DNA of 64,000 nt from Reticulitermes lucifugus (GCA_026260175.1 JAKCWW010000447.1:2562-66561); one strand, 5' to 3'. Positions 48,691 through 60,698 are shown, numbered from the stretch's first letter. Notes: generated from the sequence alone by a model not told the origin. Made by a program: numbers and translations.

Positions 48691-49608
48691 ACACCAGATG
48701 TTTGAAAAAACACACTAATTTCCTTAACTATAGTAAGGTGTCTATAAAGAATAGTTTTTCTTTATAAGTAATGAATAAGTAATAAGGAAATGGACACGTA
48801 AAATTTTTAATGGTGCCATGTTATGAACATGTCTATTACTAATATGACAGAGTAACACCTACCAAGGCCAATCATTCACAACCATTACACTACACCACAA
48901 TAATGGCAAGTGCTTTTAACATTTACATACAGAATGAGGGCAAGGTTAATAATTCCATTTGTTAAGTTTATTAAAATCATGACTAAGACAAGATAACTGT
49001 TGTGTGTTTCATTTCATTGATGAATACTGCAGCTTGAGTTACAGCAATCTTTACTTCACTTTCTACTATCTAACAACCCACAATTCTACAGTAAAATATT
49101 TTTGTTCACAGCAAATTGTTGGCTTTCAAAATTTCTTATTGGAAATTTCCTATTTACAGCAACCATTTACTGAACTTCATAACCTAATGCAGCTACTACC
49201 CAATGGAGACAGCCAAAGTCTGCAAGGTTGCAGGCGGTAACATCTGCACCCCATACCGAAATAAAAAAGTTTAATTCTGAGCAATTTCAACTCTGACAAA
49301 ATTCCCAAGGAGAACAGACACTACAATACTAAATCCAACTATTTATGGTTCTGTGGACCTCTACAGTTTTCTTAAAGGCATTAGACCCCCACCAAATCCA
49401 ACACTCAATGTAGGAACAGGGACAACATTAAGCACACCTCATGTTTCTGACAAGCTATTGGTACTTCAAAACAAAAATTACAAACTTCTGCGACATTTTT
49501 TATATTATTCATACCGGGCATTGTCACTGATCAAACACACAATACTCAACCAACAAATGCACTCTTATTATTTTTTTAGATATTATACATTACAATCTCT
49601 GTAAACAG

Positions 49609-49652
49609 ACCAACATGTTTAGATCCCCTCCTGGGATCATCATCAGGGACTC
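49609..49652 (-). ncRNA. Hammerhead-ribozyme-like motif (degenerate)
   Basis: Minus strand: CTGATGA (complement of 49640-49646) is intact. Stem II is GATCCC-AGGAG-GGGATC, 6 bp. TAAA stands in place of GAAA, then CATGTT and GG. Stem I is GAGTCC against GGTCTG with one internal mismatch. The G-to-T change in GAAA would be expected to abolish activity. Confidence 0.45.
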
Positions 49653-49730
49653 TTGTGAGAGTATGAATTACACAAACAAAACTAACAATATAAACACATG
49701 CTAAAAATATAAAATGTATAAAAGATGGTT

Positions 49731-49756
49731 TGGGTAAGACAGTACTGTCTTACCCA
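49731..49756. repeat. Perfect 26-bp palindrome
   Basis: TGGGTAAGACAGT followed directly by its reverse complement ACTGTCTTACCCA, no spacer. Confidence 0.9.
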
Positions 49757-51790
49757 TCTGAATGTAAACAAACAACTTCCTGTACACAGTAGACCAGGGA
49801 TCCACCACGAAAGATTGCCTGCAATTTAACCATTGTATTGTGTTGCGGGACATTGTCTGCCATCCATCCCCCCCCCAGGGGGGATGGGGCAGACAACGTC
49901 CCAGAAGTTTGTAATTTTTGTTATACAGTACCAACAGCTTGTCAGAAATATGATGTGTGCTTAATGTTGTGCCTGTTCCTACAATGAGTGTTGAATTCAA
50001 CACTGTCTCTACGATTAAGTACTCACAGCCAAAACCTAACATCTGCTTTCTCTGCAACTGCATGCTCAGAACAGCACATTATATACCGCACTCACCAGTT
50101 CTACCTTCCAAGTGTCTGTTACTACCTATCAAACCAATAAAAAAGCTAACAACAAATTTGTCTTGCTAGCAGCCATGTAAAACCACCAATTTAAAGCTTC
50201 TTACATTTTACGCTAACACATCATTTTGCAGGCCATGTGTAGACTGGTAAACGCACAGTGCATACAGTACTTAAGGAAAAACACCCAACCACCAGCCATA
50301 AAGGTTTCAAAGATTTTGATTTTGAGAAGTTCTGTAGCACAGTAATTCCAAAACCATTATTCTTAATTACTATGATTAATAAACTAATGGTAAAATAAGT
50401 AAATTACTATATTATACCTTTTACAAATTATCACATGTTAATATATAGTTCTGTGATAGGATAAAAATATTCCACAAAACTGTTTGTTACATTTACTATG
50501 AACAGTATTTGTTATAAAAACACCTGCAATCCACTGCAAAACACTAATGAACAATTAACCTCAAACTGTAGCTGATAACAAAAGACTGCACGTCCTGTTC
50601 ACTTCCACATAAACTATTTTTTTTTGACATCCCCTGAAAACCAGTTTTTATGCAACTTCCATTGTAAATTATTTTGTCTTTGGAAGAATGCCCCTATGAA
50701 CCACTTCAAGAAGTCATTTCATTAACATTTTCATACAACAAAGTAAAAAAACTTACAAGCATGTTAGAAGTTTATGGACAGACATCTAACCATTGCAATT
50801 ATTAGACTTCAAAATTTTAACACTACATGATGATCAATTCCCTCAGTTCTTCGATCACTTCCTGTTCTTGTAAAGCATCAAATATTCTCCTCAGCACTTT
50901 GTTTTAAACACCTTCAGTTTATTTTCATCCATCAGAGCAGAATGGCAAAATCTGCATCCACGGAAGACTACGGAAGTACAGCGAGATCATGTGACAGTAC
51001 ACAAGTATCATTCCACTGCTCAGATGGTTGACACACATTCTACTGTCATCAAATCTGGCCACACATATTTGGACTGGTAGTGGCCTCAACAAACCAACAG
51101 CCCATATACATTACAGTTTCTCTCCAACATCACCCAAATAAGGCACTGAACAGCTACCATGACACACACTCATGAGTTACAAGCCAGCCACCTGCTGCTA
51201 TCTAATGTGACTTCAATGTCAGAGCATTATGGCAATTTCAAATCAATTTATCAAAGATATCAAAATCTCATATTCTGTGCAAGGCATCTGAGAAATTTGC
51301 ATAAGTAATGTTAAAGCCTAGGGCAGATTTTTTCATCACCTTCTCTTCAGCGAGCACACTTCAATTTAAGTCTCTTATGTCCAATAAAAAATCTTGTCCT
51401 AATTTAATTACGATCACATCAGTGTTTCTGTTAGGAACTGTAACGTTGTGAAACTTCCCATCTTCCTTGTCACATCAGTCTGCTACATACTCATAAACAC
51501 TCACTCCAAAGTGTATGTCACATGTTACTTCAACACACCAGGTAATATCACAGCACAGCTGCGAGGGTTTGGGATTACAATCAGCCAGCATATATCAGCT
51601 GGCTCCACAATAGCTGTTCAATGATTCACTGGAGCAATTTTGAACATTAACTGTGATGTGTACACACACTTGGTGTGTAACGGTTGCTACCAGTCCAAAC
51701 CTGTGCAACCAAAGCTAATGCAGGCATGATACGCCATTCCTGCCTGAGTGGCTGAACAATTTTTGAGTGGTTCACAAATTACTGTACTGT

Positions 51791-51796
<6 letters not shown>

Positions 51797-51845
<49 letters not shown>
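51797..51845. repeat. (TG)n microsatellite
   Basis: About 24 uninterrupted TG units. Confidence 0.97.
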
Positions 51846-51847
<2 letters not shown>

Positions 51848-52227
51848 ACTCCAACACCCAACATAATTGCAGACAATAATATATACACAAAATTTTAAAA
51901 CATTGATAAAAAAAATTACGTGTCATTGGGATCAATTCAAAACAAACACGAACTCCATTCACATGGGCTATTTAGAACATGGACTCTTCCAGTTTGTCTC
52001 ACAAACATATAAGTTGTTCACTTTCTTATAATGGGCAATTTCCTTGTTATCACAAATCACAACTCATTATCTACACAAAACGTACTTGACAAAAACAGAA
52101 TACACTCTGGGCAGAATATATGACCATCACTGGAACATCTCATCACGGTTCAGCACAGCCTCCCTGTAAAAGAACCACCATCACCAAGTGCCACTTCCAA
52201 CGTTGCTGCTGCCACTTCCAGTCTTAC

Positions 52228-52345
52228 CTCTTCATATTTTTTATCTGCCTCCTCGGCTATAAGTTTAGCCTGAGACAGTTGTGCCTCAAGGATAGCTACA
52301 CGATCATCTTCCATATTGGTACGGTTCTCCAGTGCCTTCCTTATC
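52228..52345 (-). CDS. Tm1: Tropomyosin exon 4a, alternative (residues 126-164)
   Basis: First of two alternative exon 4 copies. After the Arg completed with exon 3 it reads IRKALENRTNMEDDRVAILE and continues to EEADKKYEE, a coiled coil. The acceptor is CTTATAG and the donor GAG|GTAAGA is close to consensus. It is 118 nt, identical in length and phase to exon 4b. Compared with 4b it has a different central segment (NRTNMEDDRVAILEAQLSQA against [20 protein letters not shown]), which would change actin and partner contacts in the middle of the molecule. From family knowledge this version resembles the non-muscle or embryonic choice in insects and crustaceans; tissue use is inferred. Including both exon 4 copies, or neither, breaks the reading frame. 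Confidence 0.96.
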
Positions 52346-52738
52346 CTATAAGCACAATTGGTACTGTTACCAACTATTCTCACACATTACCAGACTTTGA
52401 ATGGTACTTGTATTACACTCATTTATTAGAACAAAGAGGATCAAAACACAACCACCATAAAATCGCCACTTTACTGAAACCCCACATTTTAGTCATATAG
52501 ATTATTATCAGAAGCAACATTAACATAAAGAACTGACTTATTATACTATGTGGGAGGCTCATCTTACTAAACATGTAGGAGGCTCATCTAATTATTTACA
52601 GTAAAAACAAAACTAAGGCAGCCATACTAATGAACAGTCTTAACAGGATATAGAAGGCACTAAAATTTAATGCAAGAAGAGAAAAGAAAAAACCCATTGC
52701 AAAATCTGAGGTTCTCACACTGGTGTTGTTGAGAATTC

Positions 52739-52904
52739 ATGTCTTCTGGAATGTGACACTGTGTTGCTGGACAGTTAATTCCCGATGTTGACAGAATGTA
52801 GCTCAAGAAGACTACTGGAACCTTGACAATGCACTATGTTCCTTCAAAATGTCCAGAACCACTCACCCAACAACACGTCATACCCCAGAAAACCTGAAGC
52901 CTCA
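52739..52904. repeat. Foldback family F element
   Basis: ATGTCTTCTGGAATGTGACA at the left is mirrored by GTCATACCCCAGAAAACCTGA at the right; imperfect arms, about 166 bp. Confidence 0.6.
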
Positions 52905-53206
52905 ATAAAATCACCATATCTGGCTTATTAATTATAAAAAGCTGGCTCACATAATATCTTCTATCAATAATTATTCACATCAACCCCCACTGATATTGCA
53001 CCAGTTACATAATTTACCATTACATCAGGTTAAAACAGGATAAAAACAGAATATCATAGACACCCACCAGACTGCAACCTGCCACCACTCCCCAGTAACT
53101 TGCTAATGACACATGGGTGAACATTAGTACAAGAGTCCCAATCTTAGACATGCACATTCTAGGACACTTCAACACTGGGATCTAGTGTGAATCCCATTTA
53201 AGCAGG

Positions 53207-53841
53207 TACAGTAGGATTCCTTTAATCCAGCACCCACACAATCGAACAGGTTGCAGCCAGCCCCAGGCAATGTGCACTATTCAGTTATTTTTATTTCATC
53301 ATAAAAACGTAGCTTTTTCAGTTACCATAGGCCCAGCCATGAGTTTTCCTTCAGAATGCATTGCTGTAGACCACTTATACAACACCTTTACCAACTGCAC
53401 TAATTTAGGCTCTTTCAATGTCTCTTGGTTGAAAAGGACCTTCAAACTTTCTCAACTGATGCCATTAACTGGTCCTTCTGTTTCTGTGCACCATAGACAA
53501 CAACGTACGACCCAACATTATAGGAAACTATAAACACATTTTGGCTTTTGCCACTTCAAGCCTCCTAATTATTTCAAGTTTCTGAGAAATCATTAATGTT
53601 ACGGGTTTCCTCTTGCCAGCAGTACCTTGTTTACTCATCTTGGGATCTTTTGAAGCCATTATAATAGCTCAATGGGCTCTATAAAGTCCAGATAACACAA
53701 GATAAAGCCCCAGAATCAGTTATCAATGACAACTTATGGTCACGTATCATACATATCCAGTCATGGGACTATTTTCCTCAAAGGGCCTAACTATCACGAT
53801 TTTAAAATTATCAACAGCTGGATTAAAGGAATTTTACTGTA
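53207..53841 (-). mobile_element. pogo/Tigger-type DNA transposon, internally deleted
   Basis: Terminal inverted repeats CAGTAGGATTCCTTTAATCC (from 53209) and, on the other end, CAGTAAAATTCCTTTAATCC (complement ending at 53839), each flanked by TA. Tc1/mariner and pogo elements insert at TA and duplicate it, and pogo/Tigger termini begin CAG (established). The interior on the minus strand encodes the start of a Tigger-like transposase. At 631 bp the element lacks the catalytic DDE part. Confidence 0.8.
53240..53653 (-). pseudogene. Tigger-like transposase N-terminal fragment
   Basis: The minus strand opens with ATG at 53657-53655 region and reads MASKDPKMSKQGTAGKRKPV followed by a TLMISQKLEIIRRLE helix, the CENP-B/pogo N-terminal DNA-binding domain pattern (KRK..T...K.EII..LE). 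Frameshifts follow, then fragments matching LYKW.TAMHSEGK.MAGPM, a motif I recall from Tigger transposases. No catalytic residues remain. Broken by stops, so non-functional. Confidence 0.75.
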
Positions 53842-54662
53842 CATATACGTTTCTGTGGTGTCCTGTGTGGATACAGGTTTTGCAACGTGTTGATCTCCCA
53901 ACCGAACCATCATACCAAATGCCTAATAGAATAAATTAAACAGAAACCTGTGTACGGTCAATAAAAATTACAGTACAGAATAAAAAACTGAGCAATACAT
54001 TAATACCATTAATAACGTCTTCCAAACTTCATGTACATTACTTCCCTGCGCCCAGATATGTGTGTTTCACTACATCTTCTGACAACTGACAGCAACCTCA
54101 GTTGGGTATAAAATAAATTTCAACTGTAATAAGATGCATGGTCAATACAACGTAAAGCTCAGTTGAGTATGTTTGTGAAACACAGCTTAATGCCACTTAC
54201 ATTTCCCTTGTGGGCCCAAAAGCACAGAGACAACTTTACCTTTGCTGTATCATCAAGTTTCCTTACACTGAGGTAGGCAGGAACCATTCCCAATATACCA
54301 CATACACTGAATCATGTGTTTACTAATTTATTGCATCAGCAGCTTCACAGACAAGGACGTTATTTACAGCCTCTGAAGACCACATTTAAACAGAAGTCCC
54401 ACACCTACTCAACTACTGACAAGAAGGTTTTATATTGTGAGTCAATTATACTTACTGACAAATGCTTATATTTTACAAAGTATATTCTAAAACAGTAAAT
54501 TCTTAACTGTGCTACACATGTACTTTTTGAACCTCATCTCCAATCCATGTGGAACATCAACAGAGGTCATATATCCTATGAATTTCAGAATCTTTCAAGT
54601 CCCTCTAGTCTACGTCTGTATCATTTATTACATGTGCTCAAGTCAATGAGGTCTAATTGTCC

Positions 54663-54818
54663 TTAACCCTCTGACGCTGGAATTAAATGCCCGCAGTGAT
54701 CTGCAGAACACAGTAGTTTAAATGGGCTGCATAACAGCAGATGTAAGTATATAACATTCGGCATTTTGAGCATCACATAAATATTACATATATATAATAT
54801 TCAGCGCCAAAGGGTTAA
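54663..54818. mobile_element. piggyBac-type MITE
   Basis: Starts TTAACCCTCTGACGCTGG and ends CAGCGCCAAAGGGTTAA, inverted ends with TTAA on both sides, 156 bp. Confidence 0.7.
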
Positions 54819-55080
54819 CCCTTATAATGCCACATGCGAATTGTACCAGTAGTGGCAGTCATATACTGATATCAAGAAAAAAGCCTGAGCTTTCTGGTGA
54901 TAGATATATCAGAAACAATCCTTTGTACAGATATTCAAACTATGTGTACATAATTTTAGGCTTTCGCTTTACAAAGCACAAGTACTCAATACGCAACAAA
55001 ACAGCATGTACCTAAATCAGGTTCATATCAGACAGTAACATGACACCCAAACATAAACTAGAATAATGTTAACTACGTAC

Positions 55081-55214
55081 CGCTCAGACTCATCAGCAGC
55101 TTGGGAAGCCTCAGCCAATTTTGCTGTAGCAGTGGCCAATCTCTCCTCTGACCTCTCCAAGTCTTCTTCCAACAGCTGGATGCGACGGTTCAAAGCAGCA
55201 ACCTCACTCTCAGC
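55081..55214 (-). CDS. Tm1: Tropomyosin exon 3 (residues 81-125)
   Basis: Coding exon of tropomyosin, the two-stranded coiled coil that lies along actin filaments and, with troponin, controls myosin access in muscle. The minus strand reads [20 protein letters not shown] onward to ADESER, with an unbroken heptad pattern. The acceptor is TGTGCAG and the donor is GAG-CG|GTACGT. The length of 134 nt equals the canonical exon 3 of animal tropomyosins, and it ends two bases into an Arg codon. This is the first visible exon; residues 1-80 (exons 1 and 2) are not found between here and 64000. It can splice to 4a (2735-nt intron) or 4b (10634-nt intron), both of which complete the Arg codon. The symbol follows the insect Tm1 convention; insects may have more than one tropomyosin gene, so the paralogue name is inferred. 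Confidence 0.97.
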
Positions 55215-57324
55215 CTGCACAGTACAACACATCCATGTCACAGTTACATCACATTAGGCTTCAATAAATCTTGACTATATTTGCAAAACCCCATACATGT
55301 TCAGTAACAGTGCATTTACAACCTCTCCAGCCATTCATAAAGTAAAATGTTTACATAATGACACTGAACACTGATGACAAATAGGTGTTCCAACACAGAC
55401 TCACTTCAAGTTCACCTACTTCATGTCATGCTGAACTTGCAGTGGCCAAATTTTAAAGCAAATAATTCATATATGGGAATCTGAACTAATATTGCAGGCA
55501 AATTCAAGAGAACAATTCTGTCTCTGCAAGTTCCAGATGTGGACAACATAAAGGATGTTATCATCACTTTCATAACATTATCAATGTACTAGTGTCAGTA
55601 CCTGTCATGCAACAACATTATACAAGTTTAACTACCAATATGCATTTATTCCAGTAACAGACCACATTCCTACATTTAATCTCATTCGTTCAGAACCTGA
55701 TTCCTATAAATCTCATTACATCAAGAATATGACATGAGGTAAAATACAAGAGCTTTCTAAAATGTGTTATCCTGATTGGTGTAGTGGCTCACTGCTATAG
55801 TACATCTTCAAACCTGCTGACCAGCAGGGGATAACAATGTCAACAACTACACCTACAAACATATAATAAACAAGCATCCATTACCCAGTAACTGCTACTG
55901 CATCCTTAATATTCTGTTACTACACTAGCAATACAAATGGCAGTAATGTTACAATCATAAATCAAAATATTTCTAACACGCAAATGCAAAAAACAGACCT
56001 TTTCTATCATAAAATCCTATCTTACTGCTAAAAATTTTCTAACTTCCTTTCTATACATGGATACACTGACAAATCTGATAGAATCTGTCATCTAATAAAA
56101 GTTTCATGTGAAGTTGACTAAAATATGTACAACACATTACACATTCTATCTCATGTTAAAAAAAGAACTTCAACCTTTCCACCTCCATATATTTTTCTAT
56201 TCTTCCTCCTGTAAAGCTGATGATTATAATACCCAATCATTTAAAATGAATACCAGGTACAAACAAATGTAAGTACAGATTATTATCCCAGCCCATCACT
56301 TTTTAATACACAGAATGCTTATCTGCCCACATCCATCACAACTGGATAAAAAAGAGTTCAGACAGCATGTCTGAAGTCATGACATAAGTTTTAATTTTAA
56401 CATCATACATCTCAAGCATCTACTACTGAATGATCAACTGACGTAGTATCATGACCAGATGCTAACTCATCAGTGACCAATTTCCAAATTAAAATGTTTG
56501 CATCTTTGACCTAACTTGATTCATGGACTAATGCAATGCTGGATATTACACAACAGCAAGATGGTCTGGGTGTAATGCACAAAGTCTGCATTCCTACTGC
56601 AAGGTTTCCATTTCTACAACTCCCATGTTCTCAATTTCATATTTAGGAACTGTAAATTATAAACAATATGCTATTTAGTCCATGGATTAGCATGCTGGAA
56701 CCTGCGTGCGCATGCACACACACACACACTCTCTCTCTATGAAACCTTTGGTGAATCTTAGAAGCTTTCATTCCTTACAAATGCCACAGACCATCGTAAT
56801 AATCTTTTTGACAAGAACTTTGCTCAGGTGCAGATTTTATGTTAAATATTTTCACCATAACCTCTAAATTTCCAACCATCACCTTTTTGTAATTGCTGAC
56901 TTATAATAAGTATTTCATACCAAAATTGTGTCACCCTAACCATGTACTTATACTATATTATATGAAATAACCAGAACAGTACACACCAAGCTACACGCAT
57001 CACGTGTTTCCTATATCTCAGACATGTTTCAGTCACAACCAACCTTCTGGGAGATCCTTTAAATATACTGATAAAAATATATAAGGTTACTCTCTTTGTA
57101 TGTACCACATATCAAGAAAAATTTTAAACATTACTTTTTAAATTACAAGCAAACACTGGTTACTAAACTGATTTGTAATCGACAGGTTTTATTATGGTTT
57201 AATGACTTGATACATACCAAATATATTAACATTACATGTATAAAAACCAAAGTGAGATCAATATTCATTCTCTAACAGAAAGATATTAAAAAATCAACAA
57301 TTAAAAAGACAAAACAATGTACGT
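55215..57324. other. Intron upstream of exon 3; no recognisable gene
   Basis: AT-rich intronic sequence. A short (CA)/(CT) tract lies at about 56715-56739. No exon 2-like coding sequence seen on the minus strand. Confidence 0.55.
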
Positions 57325-57505
57325 AGAACGTAACATTGAGGCGCATTCAGGTAACCGTTGCTGTGCAAAAGTAATAAGTATTACATATTCTGAGTGTGTG
57401 TCTGTAGCCCTAGTTATCCAGCATGCAAAGGGCATGCGCCATATTATATTGTCATCTGTGGCCTGTAGCTCTACCACACCTATTTTTCCACATTATCTCA
57501 CAAAC
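57325..57505 (-). repeat. Repeat Z, first half, split by a LINE
   Basis: CGTAACATTGAGGCGCATTC onward, matching 12885-13070 to the block CATTATCTCACAAAC. The rest of the same copy resumes at 60699 after the LINE. Confidence 0.8.
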
Positions 57506-57777
57506 CCCTTCAATGGTATCTCCACCTTGCTGTGGTGGAGGGGCTTGTGAGTTCCAGTAACCCTGAGAGCTAAGGTGGTGGTAGCATTGCTACCAGTAGC
57601 ATCTCCCATGCCGGACAGATCAAGAGGGTAGGAGAAGGGAACTCCGATACAAATTCCTCATGCCAGAAGCAGCGACATCAGCAGTGACTTGAAGCAGAGC
57701 AAATGATGCTCAAGATGGTTCATGACCATGTAGCAACAGGTGTGACCTGAGTGGTTTGAACTGGCTGCTGTACTGCG

Positions 57778-58402
57778 ATGTGGAAAGCAAATGGAAGAAC
57801 TACCACATTACTTTTTCTGGATAGTCTCCTTCCAAAAACAGGGACAAATGTGAAATGCTTCCTCTGGAGACAAAATAATCCAGAGGTAAACTACTCTCCC
57901 ATTTGGATCTCCAGGGGGTGGGGGGCATTGCTAGAGGAGACACCAAGCAATAGAAGGCAAGAAAGAAGACAAAGAGAAACAGAAGGTACATCACAGCATC
58001 AAGGACAGAACGTGGAATGCATGCAGAAGAATGCAATGTCTGTTATAGGTGTCAGTGAAGTGCAGTGGGATAAGGTGAAATAAGAAGTGGTAATTATACA
58101 GTGTATTATTCTTGGGGTGAAAGGGCTGAAGGAGGCATGCAATAATAGTGCATAAAAGCATAGTGAGAAGTGTTGTTAAGAAGATTGTGTGTAATGATAG
58201 GATCATTGCTTTTAAATTAAAGACACAACCAGTAAGTACTTTGTTAGGGCAAGTGTACATGCCAACATCAGAGTACGAAGATGACGAAGTGGAAGAGTTG
58301 TACAATATAACTGAAGAAATTCTTGCAGAGGATGGAAAAGGTGAGACAAACACCATCATAATGGGAGACTGGAAGAGTGTGGTTGCAGATAAATCATACT
58401 GA
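57778..58402 (+). pseudogene. LINE endonuclease domain, decayed
   Basis: The frame at 58148-58402 contains LLGQVYMPTSEYEDDEVEEL and then IIMGDWKSVVADK. In AP-like endonucleases of this LINE group the motif is GDWN..VG.; here the Asn is replaced by Lys, which would remove a catalytic residue. A stop follows at TCATACTGA. The 5' part (57778-58083) is in another frame and includes the GVSEVQWDK block. Confidence 0.8.
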
Positions 58403-59064
58403 AACAGTTTCACCACATGAACTGGGCAGGAGAAATCAGAGGTCAAATGCTCATTGACTTTTGTGAAAGGAATGGACTTGTCATCACCAACACACGGTTT
58501 AAGAAGCCTAAGAGAACACTGTACACCTGGAAAGCACCAGGAAATTGAAGTCAACACTAGCTGGCGTACATACTTGTGAAGCAGCGATTCAGACACAATA
58601 TGAAGGATGTGCAGACAATGCCTGGTACAGATACTGACTCTGATCACTGGATGCAAAGAACTCCATTACATTGAAGAAAATTATAAAGTTCCAAAAAGAA
58701 AAACTAAGATTGGATCTGGAGAAGTTATATGCTCAACGACACAAAGTGCAAGTGCAGTGTTAAAATATCAAGAAATGTGTGTTAGATACTATGAGGAATT
58801 TGGTTGGAAAAGTCGAGAGTGGAGCAAGAAAGCTATGGATTACACAGGAAATGATCAATAAAATAGATTAACAAAGGAAGTGAAACAAGTCAACAACAAA
58901 GTAGGAAGAACTACAGACGACTGAGGAACAAACTGAAAAGAGCCACAGACAAGACCATGAAGGAATACCTTAAGAGCATATGTGACAAGATCACGGAGCT
59001 TCAAAGAACAGGACGTTGATTTAATGCACATGAAGATGAAGAACTAGGTTGGAAAGAAAACCAC

Positions 59065-60690
59065 GTGATTCAAAACATTGGCATTGAAGACTCTAAAGGG
59101 AATATAACAGTAGATAAGAGACAAGTACTTAAAATTTGGGAGAATTGTATTACAGAGAGCTACAATCGAACTAATCAACCAGAAAACCTGGAGGTCGAAC
59201 CTGAAGATGAAGTAGATGCAAACGAAAAAGGCCCTTATATTTTGTAAAGTGAAGTAGAAAACGCTATTGAGGAGATGAGGGATAAGAAGGCTACAGGAGA
59301 TGATGATGTACCTGGTGATGCACTAAAAAAAACTGTTCTCAGAATAATGACATCACTGCTCAAGAACATATATGAAACTGGAGTGGCCCAAGGATTTCAC
59401 TAAGTTACAATGATTGCCTTAACAGAGAAGCCAAAAGCTACAAAACACAGCGACTATAGCACAATCAGCCTCGTCACAGATACAGCAAAGGTAGCAGTGA
59501 GGGCACTTAGAAGGACTGAAAGGAAAATTGAGGATGTACTTGGAAAAATTCAGTTTGGATTTAGAAGAAGAAAAGGAACTAGGGATGCTGAGAATAATAT
59601 CAGAACAAACTGTGGACATAGATGAGGAACTGTGTGCTTGCTTCATAGACTGGCAGAAGGCATTTGACCATGTAAACTGGACCAAATTAATGCAGATCCT
59701 AAAGGGAAGTGATACTGACTGGCGTGAATGAAGATTGATCAGCAAATTGTACATGGATCAGAGTGTTAAACTAAAACTGGACCAGGGGGAGACAAGAAGT
59801 GTGAAATTGGAAGAGAATTTAGACAAGGATGCTGTTTGTCCCTGATTCTATTCAACTTATACAGCGATACCTAACCAAGGAAGCTCTTGAAGGGTTTGGA
59901 GACTTCAAAATATCAGGACAAGTTATTCACACTGTGAAATATGCAGATGATCTTGCGCTACTAGCTAAAGAAGAAGGGGTGCTACAGGGCATGATTGACA
60001 AACTAACTGAAATTGGAAGATGCTAAGCAATGGAAATGAATGTGGAGAAAAAATGAAGGTGATGACAATGTCAAGGCAACCATCCCAAATACAGATTATA
60101 ATAGATCAAAAACAGCCGGACAATGCGGAATATTTCAACTATTTGGGTAGCAAGATAACAAATTATGCAAGATGTACACGTGAAATTAAATCAAGGTTTG
60201 CCACGGCAAAAGCAGCATTTAACAAGAAGATGACTCTTTTCACCAGCAAATTGGACTGAAATTTAAGGAAGAAACTTGCACAGTGTTACACTTGGAGCAG
60301 AGCTTTGTATGATGCTGAAATTTGGATACTTTGAAAAGTAGATCAGAAATGTCTGGAAAAGTTTTGAAATGTGCTGCTGGAGAAGGATGGAGAAAATCAG
60401 TTGGGCCAATCGTGTGAGAAATGAAGAAGTATTACAAAGAGTCAAATAATTGAGGAATATCCTACAAACAATAAAACGAAGGAAGACTAACTGGATTGGT
60501 CACGTCATGCGTAGGAACTCCCTTGTAAAACACCTTATTGAAGAAAAGATAGAAGTAACGGGAAGACAAGGAAGAAAACGTAATATGCTACTGGATGACT
60601 TTAAAGAAGAAGAGGATCCTGGAAACTGAAAGAGAGAGCACTTGATTGCACTTTTGTCGAGAACTCGCTTTGGAAGAGGCTATGGAACTG
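59065..60690 (+). pseudogene. LINE reverse transcriptase domain, decayed
   Basis: Recognisable in order: LKIWENCITESYNR (59128 onward), EEMRDKKATGDDDVPGDAL after a stop, KIQFGFRRRKGTRDA, CFIDWQKAFDHVNW (about 59639), KYADDLALLAKEE with the catalytic YADD at 59940-59951, FNYLGSKITNYARC (about 60137), NKKMTLFTSKLD and a C-terminal RTRFGRGYGTV. Several stops (for example at 59247, 59729 and 60257) and frame changes break it. YADD itself is intact. Confidence 0.88.
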
Positions 60691-60698
60691 TCATAAAA

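Larger units (their letters stand above)
49375..50005. mobile_element. Inverted-repeat element with hammerhead-like core
   Basis: The arms at 49380-49510 and 49895-50000 are inverted copies: both translate, on opposite strands, to the same NVGTGTTLST..and SDKLLVL.NKNYKLL peptides, so the open frames at 49353-49604 (plus) and 49701-50063 (minus) are shadows of one repeat. The interior has a hammerhead-like core (49609-49652, minus), a perfect 26-bp palindrome (49731-49756) and a G/C hairpin (49855-49894). Confidence 0.7.
57506..60698 (+). mobile_element. RTE-type LINE, about 3.2 kb, decayed but end-to-end
   Basis: Lies between an 11-bp target duplication, ATCTCACAAAC (57495-57505) and ATCTCATAAAC (60699-60709). 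The 5' end CCACCTTGCTGTGGTGGAGG then CCCTGAGAGCTA is the RTE leader I recall. An endonuclease part is followed by a reverse transcriptase part, and the 3' end codes for ..RTRFGRGYG, a usual RTE-family C terminus. The length fits full-size RTE elements (about 3.2-3.3 kb). Many stops and frameshifts make it non-functional. The clade name rests on remembered sequence patterns. Confidence 0.85.

Noticed and set aside
49353-50063. Two open frames on opposite strands with the same peptide
   Set aside because: They are translations of the two arms of one inverted repeat, not paralogous genes.
51687-51962. 91-residue open frame with a His-Thr run
   Set aside because: The run is the TG microsatellite read on the minus strand.
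57991-58656. 221-residue open frame on the minus strand, the longest in the window
   Set aside because: It is the antisense shadow of the decayed LINE endonuclease region; composition is low-complexity Ser/Leu/Cys.
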